The notes under the pieces are model-generated. The model had not been told where the DNA came from. It made no database searches and worked only from the letters and a program-made list of their open reading frames with translations. The position numbers were made by a program, and so were the translations under genes. From Streptomyces sp. NBC_01351 (lineage in GTDB: Bacteria > Actinomycetota > Actinomycetes > Streptomycetales > Streptomycetaceae), in assembly GCF_036237315.1 (NCBI RefSeq), contig NZ_CP108356.1, positions 4,336,501 to 4,400,500 of the forward strand: a stretch of 64,000 bases of DNA. The letters are read 5' to 3'. Below are positions 35,760 through 43,867 of the stretch, in pieces (position 1 is the stretch's first letter; the number at the start of each line of letters is the position of its first letter).

Positions 35760-36128
35760 TCAATGATCGGAATAGCTGAAGTCCCCCACGGTCCAGGCGC
35801 CGACGTCCGCGACGGCGATCCGGTACATGCCGCCCGTCTCCGGGATGCCCAGGGTGCCCTGGAGGATGCGGGCCACGTGGAAGTGCAGGTGGGAGGGCGG
35901 AGACCCGGTGCGGTCGGCCTCGCCGGGGGTGCTGAAGATCTCGGCGAACGGACCCAGCTGGTCGGAGTCCCGCAGGACTTCCGCGACGCGCTGGCGCCAG
36001 ACGCGCTCCGGTGCGAGCCGGCCGGTGATGACGGCGCCGTGGACCACGACGGTCAGGGACATCTGATTGGTTTGCTCCGACTCGACCATGGCGGCGACAT
36101 CGATGAGCAGCTCATCAGGAATCGACAT
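35760..36128 (-). CDS. Hypothetical protein, possibly gas-vesicle accessory GvpU-like
   Basis: 122 aa, soluble. Pattern: MSIPDELLIDVAAMVESEQ, MSLTVVVHGAVITGRLAP, LHFHVARILQGTLGIP and VGAWTVGDFSYSD. The topology and the LTVxVxGxxITGxL segment resemble GvpU-type proteins, but I cannot confirm it and no other gvp gene is in the window. It ends 15 bp upstream of the SARP fragment on the same strand, so the two may once have been co-transcribed. Confidence 0.6.
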   Translation of the reverse strand: MSIPDELLIDVAAMVESEQTNQMSLTVVVHGAVITGRLAPERVWRQRVAEVLRDSDQLGPFAEIFSTPGEADRTGSPPSHLHFHVARILQGTLGIPETGGMYRIAVADVGAWTVGDFSYSDH

Positions 36129-36171
36129 GGCCAGGCACTCTAGCGGGATTCGCGGGAACGGGAAGCACAAA

Positions 36172-36213
36172 ACGGGCCGGGGCCCGCACCTTTCGGTGCG
36201 GACCCCGGCCCGT
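36172..36213 (-). terminator. Intrinsic terminator of the cold-shock gene
   Basis: 19-bp stem with one mismatch: ACGGGCCGGGGCCCGCACC (36172-36190), a 4-nt loop, GGTGCGGACCCCGGCCCGT (36195-36213). On the minus strand it is followed by TTTT. Confidence 0.9.
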
Positions 36214-36225
36214 CGTACAGGTGGC

Positions 36226-36429
36226 TCAGGCGGGAACGATGTTCTCGGCCTGCGGGCCCTTCTGGCCCTGCGTGACGTCGAAGGTGACCTTCTGGCCTTC
36301 CTGAAGCTCACGGAAGCCGGACGCGGCGATGTTCGAGTAGTGGGCGAACACGTCGGCGCCGCCACCCTCCTGCTCGATGAAGCCGAAGCCCTTTTCCGCG
36401 TTGAACCACTTCACGGTGCCAGATGCCAT
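36226..36429 (-). CDS. Cold-shock protein (CspA family)
   Basis: 67 aa single cold-shock domain. RNP1 is [11 protein letters not shown]2 is DVFAHYSNI, and the start is the family standard [13 protein letters not shown]. Binds single-stranded nucleic acid as an RNA chaperone. GGAGAA lies 7-8 nt upstream on the minus strand. A ~60-nt or longer leader precedes it, as in other csp genes. Confidence 0.97.
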   Translation of the reverse strand: MASGTVKWFNAEKGFGFIEQEGGGADVFAHYSNIAASGFRELQEGQKVTFDVTQGQKGPQAENIVPA

Positions 36430-36484
36430 ATGAATTCTCCTTCGACGCAGTGCGCTCATGGCCACTGCGTTAAATACAAGGTAA

Positions 36485-36514
36485 CTATTCTCGCGCCGCG
36501 ATTGCGACTGTCAG
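36485..36514 (-). promoter_or_regulatory. Candidate promoter of the cold-shock gene
   Basis: Minus strand: CTGACA (36509-36514) as -35 and GAATAG (36485-36490) as -10, spacer 18 bp, about 55 bp upstream of the ATG. The whole 36430-36600 stretch is AT-rich compared with its surroundings. Confidence 0.4.
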
Positions 36515-36730
36515 CACACTAGCACGGAGAGGGGGGCGGGCACAGAAATCCGAAGCCGCGAAATTCCGCACCGCTCATAATTAAAATCCGCGTGTGAAAG
36601 TCGGATGAACTGGGCTGTCGGTGGTAAAGGGTCCCGCGTCCGCTCGCGCCTGCCGCCGGATCACCGCCTGATCGCCGCCGCCCACCGGACAGTCCCCCTC
36701 GCCAACGACCCGTGTGAGGGGGAACGCCCC

Positions 36731-36841
36731 ATGTTCCGTGCAGACCGTGCAGGACCCGCCCGCCGCGCCCTGTTCTCCGGCGGCCTCGCGTACTACTCGC
36801 TCGACACCGGCAAGGTGGAGACCATCACCGGGACGCCGTGA
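36731..36841 (+). CDS. Possible 36-aa small ORF
   Basis: MFRADRAGPARRALFSGGLA then YYSLDTGKVETITGTP. A purine-rich GAGGGGGAA lies upstream of the ATG. No homology recognised, and length is too short to judge; it sits in the 490-bp space between the csp and sigma factor genes. Confidence 0.3.
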   Translation: MFRADRAGPARRALFSGGLAYYSLDTGKVETITGTP

Positions 36842-36920
36842 GCGCCGTGACGTAGGTCACGGGGAACGTCCGGCCGGTCCGGGTCCTCCTTCCTCCCGAG
36901 GCACCGTCAAGGAGGAAGCG

Positions 36921-37457
36921 ATGAGCAGCTCATGGGGCACGGCCGAGGTCGCCGACGCGGCCAAGGCCGAGGTCGCCGCGCTCGTGCGGGCCGCCCAGCG
37001 CGGCGACCGGATGGCCGCCTCGGACCTGCTGGACCTGCTGACCCCCTACATCGGCCGCCTCTGCGGCCCGATCGCCCTCCAAGACGGCCCGGACGCCACC
37101 CAGGAGGCGCTGATCGTGATCTTCCGCAGTCTCGGCCAACTGCGCGAGCCCGGCGCCCTGTTCGGCTGGGCGCGGGTGATCGCCGTCCGGGAGGCCGTCC
37201 GCATCGCGCGCAAGGCGGCCCGGACGGTCCCGGATCCGCTCGACGACGTTCCCGCGCGGGACGATCCGGAGCTCGCCGCCGACGTGCGCGACGTACTGGA
37301 GCGGCTGACTCCCGCGCACCGGGCGGTACTTGTCCTGCGCGACCTCGAAGGGCTGGACGAGCGCTCCGTCGGCGCGCTCCTCGGCATACCCGAACCCACC
37401 GTGCGGACCCGACTGTTCCGGGCCCGCCGTAACTTCCGGAAGGCGTGGGGACGTTGA
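36921..37457 (+). CDS. ECF-type RNA polymerase sigma factor
   Basis: 178 aa. Region 2 at about 20-90 (DATQEALIVIFRSLGQLREP; FGWARVIAVREAVR) and region 4 at about 120-175 (LERLTPAHRAVLVLRDLEGL; VGALLGIPEPTVRTRLFRARR). AAGGAGG lies 6 nt before the ATG. No anti-sigma factor is adjacent. The next gene, an SRPBCC protein, overlaps its end by 13 nt and is therefore the likely functional partner. Confidence 0.9.
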   Translation: MSSSWGTAEVADAAKAEVAALVRAAQRGDRMAASDLLDLLTPYIGRLCGPIALQDGPDATQEALIVIFRSLGQLREPGALFGWARVIAVREAVRIARKAARTVPDPLDDVPARDDPELAADVRDVLERLTPAHRAVLVLRDLEGLDERSVGALLGIPEPTVRTRLFRARRNFRKAWGR

Positions 37458-37915
37458 CGGACTCCTGGCCGGTCGCCGCACTCGACCCCGTCCGCAGGCT
37501 CCGCGTGATCGCCCGCACCACACCCGGCACGGGCTACGCGGAGCAGCTGATCGACGCCCCCTTCGAGCAGGTCTGGGCCCTTGCCTCCGATCTGGAGCGG
37601 CAGCTGCCGATGCTGATCACCGACATCCGTTCCTTCACCGTGGCGGCGGCCGGCGGCGAGCGCCTCGAAGCCCGGGCCCGCAGCCCGCTCGGCATGCGGG
37701 CGCGCTTCGACGTCGTGCTGCGCCCGGGCTGGTGCCTGATGCAGAGCCGCTTCGTACTCGGCGGGATGGCTGCCGTACCGGAGGGGGAGGGGACGCGGTT
37801 CGCCTTCTTCGGCGGCCTGCGCCTGCCGGGCGTCCGCTTCGCGGACGGGGCGCTGCGCCCCCTGCTGGCCCCGCCGGCCGCCCGGGCGCTGAAACGCTTC
37901 ACGGACCAGCTCTGA
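37445..37915 (+). CDS. SRPBCC (START/Bet v1-like) protein
   Basis: 156 aa. YAEQLIDAPFEQVWALASDLE opens the helix-grip fold, with strands around FDVVLRPGWCLMQSRFV. Such proteins bind hydrophobic ligands. GTG 37445 overlaps the sigma factor gene; a TTG at 37454 is an alternative. Coupling to an ECF sigma factor suggests ligand-sensing or a regulon function, which is inference only. Confidence 0.8.
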   Translation: MGTLTDSWPVAALDPVRRLRVIARTTPGTGYAEQLIDAPFEQVWALASDLERQLPMLITDIRSFTVAAAGGERLEARARSPLGMRARFDVVLRPGWCLMQSRFVLGGMAAVPEGEGTRFAFFGGLRLPGVRFADGALRPLLAPPAARALKRFTDQL

Positions 37916-37921
37916 GCCCCT

Positions 37922-38665
37922 CTACGCGTTGATCCGGACGAGCGCGAGGGTGATGTTGTCGGGGCCGCCGGCCTCGATGGCGGCCTTCCACAGCTCGTAG
38001 GCGGCCTTCTCGTCGTCGTGGACCCGGAGCAGCCCGTCGATCTCCTCGTCGGGCAGCGGGTCGGTGAGCCCGTCGCTGCAGAGCAGGTAGCGGTCGTCCC
38101 CGGCGAGCGGGAAGGACGCCATGTGGGGGGTCACGGGGCTGTACGCGCGGCTGCCGCCGAGCACCTGTGTGACGAGCGAGGTGGTGCGGTGGCCCGGCTC
38201 CGGGGGCGGGCTGTCGTCCACGCTGACCTGGCACAGCCCGCCCTTGTCGGCGTGGTAGACCCGGCTGTCGCCGACGTTGAAGGACAGCAGCGACTCCCCG
38301 AGGAGGAGTGCGCCGGCCACGGTGGTGCCCATGGCGGTCAGCTCCGGCCGGCCGTCGGCGGCCGAGTACACCATGCCGTTGCACAGCTTCAGCGCGTCAC
38401 CGACGCTCTCCTCGCCGACCAGGGAGGGGCCGAGCGAGGCGAGCTGCCGTACGACGAGCGCACTGGCCACCTCGCCGGCCGGCTGCCCGCCGAGCCCGTC
38501 GGCGACCGCCACGACCAGCGGACGGCCGAGCGGGAACAGGAAGGTCTGGGGGCTCTCGGTCACCGTCCCGCACAGCGTCCACGGGCCGACGACCAGGCTG
38601 TCCTCGTTGTGATCGCGCACCAGTCCGCTGTGGCTCAGGGCGGTCACGGCTACGTACGACACCAC
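37922..38665 (-). CDS. PP2C-family serine/threonine phosphatase
   Basis: 247 aa. PPM motifs are RDHNEDS (metal Asp), VADGLGGQPAGE, MGTTVAGALL, FNVGDSRVY, LLCSDGLTDPL and GGPDNITL, all in order and intact. Predicted Mg/Mn-dependent phosphatase opposing a Ser/Thr kinase. Related to PstP-type enzymes but without a TM anchor. GTG 38665 (or the adjacent GTG 38662) is the start; ATG is absent. Convergent with the SRPBCC gene, 6 bp apart. Confidence 0.92.
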   Translation of the reverse strand: MVSYVAVTALSHSGLVRDHNEDSLVVGPWTLCGTVTESPQTFLFPLGRPLVVAVADGLGGQPAGEVASALVVRQLASLGPSLVGEESVGDALKLCNGMVYSAADGRPELTAMGTTVAGALLLGESLLSFNVGDSRVYHADKGGLCQVSVDDSPPPEPGHRTTSLVTQVLGGSRAYSPVTPHMASFPLAGDDRYLLCSDGLTDPLPDEEIDGLLRVHDDEKAAYELWKAAIEAGGPDNITLALVRINA

Positions 38666-38805
38666 GACGTCCCGCCTCTCCTGTGCGGCAGCGTTCCCCC
38701 GCTCCCCATTGTCCGCTCGGCATGCGCCGGGCGGACAGCCGGAGCACCCTGGTCGTGGAGCTGCCCGTCCCCAGCCGGGCAGCCAGGCCAGGAAGGACGC
38801 CGTAG

Positions 38806-39105
38806 ATGTTCGCGAGGCTCAGCACCTACCAGGGATCCCCGCTCCCGGCGGAGGGGGATCTGGCGGCGAATTCGGAGGCGATCGTCGAGCAGATCCGGGA
38901 CGCCCCCGGCTTCCGGGGCGCCTACTACCTCGTCGACCGGGCCTCGGGGAAGGCGAAGTCGCTGACCCTGTGGGAGGACGAGGAGAGCATGCTGGCGAGC
39001 GAGGACCGCGCCGCCGCCATCCGGGCGGAATCCGCCCGGCGCGAGGGGCAGCGGATCATCACGGTCGAACGCTTCGAGGTGGGGTTCGGCTACTTGCAGC
39101 CCTGA
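38806..39105 (+). CDS. Antibiotic biosynthesis monooxygenase-like (ABM fold) small protein
   Basis: 99 aa. Ferredoxin-like dimeric alpha/beta-barrel pattern: MFARLSTYQG, GFRGAYYLVDRASGKAKSLT, LWEDEESMLAS, and a final ITVERFEVG strand. Family members act on small aromatic or haem-like molecules, but many are uncharacterised. RBS GGAAGGA before the ATG. A GC-rich repeat follows its stop. Confidence 0.7.
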   Translation: MFARLSTYQGSPLPAEGDLAANSEAIVEQIRDAPGFRGAYYLVDRASGKAKSLTLWEDEESMLASEDRAAAIRAESARREGQRIITVERFEVGFGYLQP

Positions 39106-39115
39106 GCGGCGGGCC

Positions 39116-39204
39116 GGGGTCGGGCTGTGCCGGGGTCGGGCCGTGCCGGGCTGTGCCGTGCCGGGCTGTGCCGGGTCGGGTCGGGTCGGGGCCGGTCCGG
39201 CACG
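39116..39204. repeat. Short GTGCCGGG/GTCGG tandem repeats
   Basis: Degenerate tandem copies of GTGCCGGGCT and GGGTC fill the space between the monooxygenase-like gene and the ABC permease stop codon. Similar CGG-rich repeats occur on the other side of the permease gene. Confidence 0.7.
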
Positions 39205-39212
39205 GACGCGCC

Positions 39213-41777
39213 CTACGCCTTCGCGACGGCCTGGAGCGGGCCCATCGCGGACGCCGAGCGGGCCGGGACGACGGCCGCCGCCGCGCCCACCGCGAGCGAG
39301 GACGCGCAGACGAGCAGCAGGGTCCCCCAGGGGACGACGAGCTCGTACTGCTCCATCGCGCCCGCCGCCAGCGATCCGACCGCCCAGGCGGCGAAGACCC
39401 CGCCGGCCAGCCCCAGCAGGGTGCCGAAGGCGGCCACGGTCAGGGACTCCAGGCGGATCATCCGCCGGATCCCGGCGCGGTCCATGCCGATGGCGCGGAG
39501 CACCCCGATCTCCCGGGTGCGCTCGGACACGGACATGGCCAGGGTGTTCACGATGCCCAGCGCGCTGATCACGACGCCGATGGCGAGCAGCCCGTACATC
39601 AGGGTCAGCAGGTCGCCCAGGCTGCCGGCCGCCTCGTGGACGAGGCCCGCCCGGTCCTGGACCCTGACGAGCGGGTTGTCGCCCACCGCCGTGCGCAGCG
39701 CGAGCCCGGCCCGCTCGGAGGCGGCGCCGGCGTCGGTGCGTACGAGGACCCGCTGGACGGAGCCGGACAGGTAGCCGTGCTCCTGCACCTCGGCGCGGGC
39801 CCCGAGGGCGTCGTGGGCCACCGGGTTGTCCCGGTAGACGCCGACGACGGTGTACGGCTTCGGTTCCTGCACGCGGCCCATGCTCGCGTCGATCTGCGCG
39901 CCCGTGCTCAGACCGTGCTCGCGGGCGACGGTGGCGGAGACGGCGATCCGGCCCGGCCCGAGGTCCTTGGCGGAGCCACTGACGAAGTCGAGCTTCATGA
40001 CCGTGCCCAGGGTGTCCGGGTCGACCCCGGAGATCTGCCGGACATGGCCGCCGACGATCAGGGTGGAGTCCGCGACGGCCGCGGCGGTCCGCACGCCGGC
40101 GGTGTCACCGATCCGGCGCACGGCGGCCGGGTCGATGCCGGTGGTCGGGGTGGCGGTGCTGATCACGTAGTCGGCGCCGAGGCCGTCGGCGGCCTGGCGG
40201 TCCAGGGCCCGACCGGTGGAGCTCCCGATCACCGCGAGCCCGGCGACCAGCGCCGTGCTGATCATCAGGGTGGCGGCGGTGGCCGCGGTACGCCGCGGGT
40301 CGCGGAGCGCGTTCTCCCGTGCGAGGTGGCCGACGACGCCGAAACGGGAGGTCAGCCGGCCGGTCAGGCCGATCACCGGGCCGGCGAGCAGCGGCGCCAG
40401 CACGATCAGGGCGACGACGAGGACACCGCAGGCGAGCATCGCGCTCTGCAGGTTCTCCACGGAGGCGTCCTCGGCCCCGGTGAGCGACACCAGCAGCCCG
40501 GAGCCCAGGACGAGCAGCACCAGCCCCACCGCGCCGCGGATCCGGGACCGGGCGGCGGAGGGTGGTTGTTCGGCGCCGCGCATCGCCTCGACGGGCGCGA
40601 CCTTCGCGGCCCGGCGGGACGGCAGCCACGCCGCGAGCACGGTGACGCCGACGCCGACGGCGAGCGCGGCCACGACGGGGAGCGGGCCGACCACCAACGG
40701 CCCGCCGGGCAGGGTGTCCTGCGCGGTGCTCAGGAGCCGGGGCAGCGCGGAGGCGATGCCGAGGCCGAGCAGGAATCCGGCCGCCGAGGAGAAGAGGCCG
40801 ATCAGGGCCGCTTCGGCCAGCACGGAGCCGGCCACCTGGCGGCGCGAGGCGCCGATCGCGCGCAGCAGCGCGATCTCGCGGGTGCGCCGGGTCACGAGCA
40901 TGGTGAAGGTGTTGACGATGAGGAAGGAGCCGATGAAGAGGGAGACCCCGGCGAAGACCAGCGGCAGTTTGGTGTAGCCGCGGGTCAACGTGTCGACGTA
41001 GACGGCCTGTTGGGCGGTTAGGGCGGCGGCGGTGGTGGCCTCGGCGCGCTCGGCGGGGAGCATCGCGGTGACCCGGCCGGCGAGTTCGGCCTGGGTGGTG
41101 CCGGGCGCCGCGGCCAGATCGATGGCGGTGTAGTGCCCCGGGGCCGCGAACAGCTTCTGGGCGGTGGCCTTGTCGAACAAGGTGAGGGTGCCGCCGGCGG
41201 TCACCCGGGTGTCCTCGGTGCGGACGGTGCCGACGAGCCGCTTCCTCATGGCCGCGCCGTCGGTGGCCAGGGTGATCGTGTCGCCGATCCGGAACCTCCC
41301 CGCGGCGGCGGTGCCGCTGTCCACCGCGACCTCGTCCTCGGCGGCCGGCGCGCGGCCCTCGACCAGCGGATGGCGGCTGTCCCCGCCGTCCTTGCCCGGC
41401 ACGTAGGCGGCGGCCAGGTTCGCCCAGGCCTTCCCGGAGCGCAGCGGGGTCCCGTCGGAGGCGGCCAGGGTGGCGGAGCCGTCGACCGAGGGCCGGACGG
41501 AGGCGACTCCGGGCACCTCGGCCAACTTCCGTACGAGGGCGTCGTCGAGCACGCTCGTACGCTGCTCGGCGTCGGACTCGGCCGGCGAGTGGCGGGGGGT
41601 CACGGTGACCGCGAGGTCCGCGAAGCTCTTCGAGGCGGCGGCGCGGTGGGCGGCGGCGGAGGAGTCCGCGAAGACGAGGGTGCCGGAGACGAACGCGACA
41701 CCGAGGCAGACGGCCAGAACGGTCATGGCCAGCCGGGCCTTGTGCGCGAGGACGTTGCGCAGGGCTGTTCGCAGCAT
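39213..41777 (-). CDS. ABC transporter permease (FtsX/MacB-like, two FtsX domains)
   Basis: 854 aa. An N-terminal TM (about 14-37) leads into a large extracytoplasmic MacB-PCD-like domain, then an FtsX domain with three TMs (FAGVSLFIGSFLIVNTFTML; TREIALLRAIGASRRQV), a central TM block, a second extracytoplasmic domain, and a C-terminal FtsX domain (GIVNTLAMSVSERTREIGVL). Eight to ten TMs in all, typical of Streptomyces DUF214/FtsX permeases. Works with the ATPase encoded upstream at 42265-43044; together they are likely to export or respond to a peptide or antibiotic. Confidence 0.92.
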   Translation of the reverse strand: MLRTALRNVLAHKARLAMTVLAVCLGVAFVSGTLVFADSSAAAHRAAASKSFADLAVTVTPRHSPAESDAEQRTSVLDDALVRKLAEVPGVASVRPSVDGSATLAASDGTPLRSGKAWANLAAAYVPGKDGGDSRHPLVEGRAPAAEDEVAVDSGTAAAGRFRIGDTITLATDGAAMRKRLVGTVRTEDTRVTAGGTLTLFDKATAQKLFAAPGHYTAIDLAAAPGTTQAELAGRVTAMLPAERAEATTAAALTAQQAVYVDTLTRGYTKLPLVFAGVSLFIGSFLIVNTFTMLVTRRTREIALLRAIGASRRQVAGSVLAEAALIGLFSSAAGFLLGLGIASALPRLLSTAQDTLPGGPLVVGPLPVVAALAVGVGVTVLAAWLPSRRAAKVAPVEAMRGAEQPPSAARSRIRGAVGLVLLVLGSGLLVSLTGAEDASVENLQSAMLACGVLVVALIVLAPLLAGPVIGLTGRLTSRFGVVGHLARENALRDPRRTAATAATLMISTALVAGLAVIGSSTGRALDRQAADGLGADYVISTATPTTGIDPAAVRRIGDTAGVRTAAAVADSTLIVGGHVRQISGVDPDTLGTVMKLDFVSGSAKDLGPGRIAVSATVAREHGLSTGAQIDASMGRVQEPKPYTVVGVYRDNPVAHDALGARAEVQEHGYLSGSVQRVLVRTDAGAASERAGLALRTAVGDNPLVRVQDRAGLVHEAAGSLGDLLTLMYGLLAIGVVISALGIVNTLAMSVSERTREIGVLRAIGMDRAGIRRMIRLESLTVAAFGTLLGLAGGVFAAWAVGSLAAGAMEQYELVVPWGTLLLVCASSLAVGAAAAVVPARSASAMGPLQAVAKA

Positions 41778-41889
41778 GGGGGGCTTTCGAGTAGGGGCGG
41801 GCGGCGGGCGGTACGGGGATGCGGTGGTGGGTACGGGGACGCGCCGGCGGGTGTCAGCGGGCACCGGCGGGGCCAAGCGCGCAGCGGTG

Positions 41890-42264
41890 CGGCTCAGCGC
41901 CGCCGGCCCCGGCCCGGCCCGGCCTGGTCTGGCAGGGCCCGGTCCGGCGCGGCTTGACGCGGTCCGGCTCGGTGCGGCCCGGTCCGGCTCGGCATGGCGC
42001 GGACCGGCGCGGTCCTGACCGGCGCGGCTTGACGCGGTCTGGCGACGCGGCGCGGACCGGCCTGGCGTGGTGCGGTGCGGTCCGGCGCGGTCTGGTCCGG
42101 TCGGGACCGGCGCGATCCTGACCAGCGTGGCTTGACGCGGTCTGGCGACGCGGCGCGGACCGGCCTGGCGTGGTGCGGTGCGGTCCGGCGCGGTCTGGTC
42201 CGGTCCGGACTGGCGCGGACCGGCGCCAAGCGGCTCAGCGCGTAACGGCCCGGACCGGCGCGGC
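41890..42264. repeat. CGG-rich tandem repeat block between ABC permease and ATPase genes
   Basis: A 103-bp unit beginning GGCTTGACGCGGTCTGG at 42026 is repeated at 42129, identical over about 77 bp. A partial copy starts at 41951. The whole 487-bp intergenic stretch (41778-42264) consists of CGG/CCGG-rich degenerate copies with no credible gene. Confidence 0.85.
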
Positions 42265-43044
42265 TCAGTGCGTACGGTCCTGGGCTTCGAAGCGGAGCAT
42301 TCGGTCGAGTACGGCGCCGGAGGTCGGCTCGTGCAGTTCGTCGACGACCTGGCCGTCGGCCAGGAACACCACCCGGTCCGCGTGTGCGGCGGCCGCCGGA
42401 TCGTGGGTGACCATCACCACCGTCTGCCCCAACTCCCGTACGGAATCGCGCAGGAAGCCGAGGATCTCGGCGCCGGAGCGCGAGTCGAGGTTCCCCGTCG
42501 GCTCGTCGGCGAAGACGATCTCGGGCCGGGAGACCAGCGCACGGGCCACCGCCACCCGCTGCTGTTGCCCGCCGGACAGCTCGGCGGGCCGGTGGCCCAG
42601 CCGGCCCGCCAGCCCGACGGTGGCGACGACCACCTCCAGCCACTTCGCGTCGGGCCGGCGCCCGGCGATGCGCAGTGGCAGGGTGATGTTCTCCAGCGCG
42701 GTGAGGGTGGGCAGCAGGTTGAAGCCCTGGAAGACGAAGCCCACCTTGTCCCGCCGCAGGGCGGTGAGTTGCCGTTCCGTGAGGGAGGTCAGCTCGGTGC
42801 CGCCGATGCGCGCCGAACCGGCGGTGGGCCGGTCCAGCCCGGCCAGACAGTGCATCAGGGTGGACTTGCCGGAGCCGGAGGGGCCCATGACCGCCGTGAA
42901 CCGGCCCCGGGGGAAGTCGACGGACACCGCGTCCAAGGCGGTGACCCGGGTGTCCCCCTTTCCGTACACCTTCGTCAGGCCCGTGGCCCGGGCAGCGGGT
43001 TCGGTGGGGGAGGGGGAGGCGGAGGAGGGGGAGAGTGCTGGCAT
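42265..43044 (-). CDS. ABC transporter ATP-binding protein (LolD/MacB type)
   Basis: 259 aa. Walker A GPSGSGKST, Q-loop FQGFNLLPTLTALENI, signature LSGGQQQR, Walker B VFADEPTGNLDS, and H-loop VMVTHD are all intact. The start is ATG 43044; ATG 43053 is equally possible. Co-directional with the permease, but with 487 bp of repeats between them. Confidence 0.93.
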   Translation of the reverse strand: MPALSPSSASPSPTEPAARATGLTKVYGKGDTRVTALDAVSVDFPRGRFTAVMGPSGSGKSTLMHCLAGLDRPTAGSARIGGTELTSLTERQLTALRRDKVGFVFQGFNLLPTLTALENITLPLRIAGRRPDAKWLEVVVATVGLAGRLGHRPAELSGGQQQRVAVARALVSRPEIVFADEPTGNLDSRSGAEILGFLRDSVRELGQTVVMVTHDPAAAAHADRVVFLADGQVVDELHEPTSGAVLDRMLRFEAQDRTH

Positions 43045-43189
43045 GGGGACCATCGTTGCCGCCCTGAGCTGCGGAAACATCGTGCTGCGGGCTGGAGTCG
43101 AGCTCTGCCGGAGGGGGTGGCCCGGGCCGGTTTCCTCTGCCCCCGGAGAGAGCCCCCGCGGGCGGTCCCTACCGTTGGGCAGAGGAGCG

Positions 43190-43867
43190 TCAGCGCGCGA
43201 GGCCCGTGCGGTGGGCGAGGAGCGCCGCCTGCACCCGGCTCGCCGAACCGGTCTTCTCCAGAACGCCCCGCACGTGCGTCTTCACCGTGCCGACCCCGAT
43301 GCCGAGCCCCTCGGCGATGTCCTGGTTCGACAGTCCCGCGCCGAGCATCGTGAGGACCTCCCGCTCGCGGGTGGTGAGCCGGGCGATCCGTTCGTCCGTG
43401 AGGGCGGCGTCGGCGGCGTCGGGGTCACCGCCCCGCAGCATCCGGGTGATCAGCGCCCCGGTGACGCCGGGTGAGAGCACGGCGTCGCCCGCGGCTGCCG
43501 CCCGTACGGCGCTGATCAGCTCCTGCGGGCCGTCGTCCTTCAGGAGGAAGCCGGCGGCGCCCTCCCGCAGCGCGCGGACGACGTTGTCCTCGTCGCCGAA
43601 GGTCGTCAGCATCACCACGCGCGGCGCCGGATCGAGGGCGAGCAGCGGGGCGATGGCGTTCAGGCCGTCGCACACCGGCATCCGGATGTCGACGAGCGCC
43701 ACATCGGGGTGGTGGGCGGCGGCCAGGTCGACGGCCTCCCGTCCGTTGGCGGCCTCGGCGACGACGTCGATGTCCTCGGCGTGCCGGAGGATCAGGCGGA
43801 CACCGTGGCGGATCATCGTCTCGTCGTCGGCGAGCAGGACACGGATCGGGCGGGCGGGCTCGGTCAC
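43190..43867 (-). CDS. LuxR/NarL-family response regulator
   Basis: 225 aa. Receiver with acidic pocket VLLADDE and phosphorylatable Asp in VALVDIRMP, Lys in LLKDDGP. C-terminal LuxR HTH: TTREREVLTMLGAGLSNQDI and GTVKTHVRGVLEKTGSASR. GTG 43867 overlaps the kinase stop by 4 nt (GTGA). Probably controls the neighbouring ABC transporter, which runs in the same direction 145 bp downstream. Confidence 0.93.
   Translation of the reverse strand: MTEPARPIRVLLADDETMIRHGVRLILRHAEDIDVVAEAANGREAVDLAAAHHPDVALVDIRMPVCDGLNAIAPLLALDPAPRVVMLTTFGDEDNVVRALREGAAGFLLKDDGPQELISAVRAAAAGDAVLSPGVTGALITRMLRGGDPDAADAALTDERIARLTTREREVLTMLGAGLSNQDIAEGLGIGVGTVKTHVRGVLEKTGSASRVQAALLAHRTGLAR

Noticed and set aside
37922..38825. 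Plus-strand and alternative-frame ORFs around the PP2C gene
   Set aside because: All PP2C motifs lie in one minus frame; the others are shadows.
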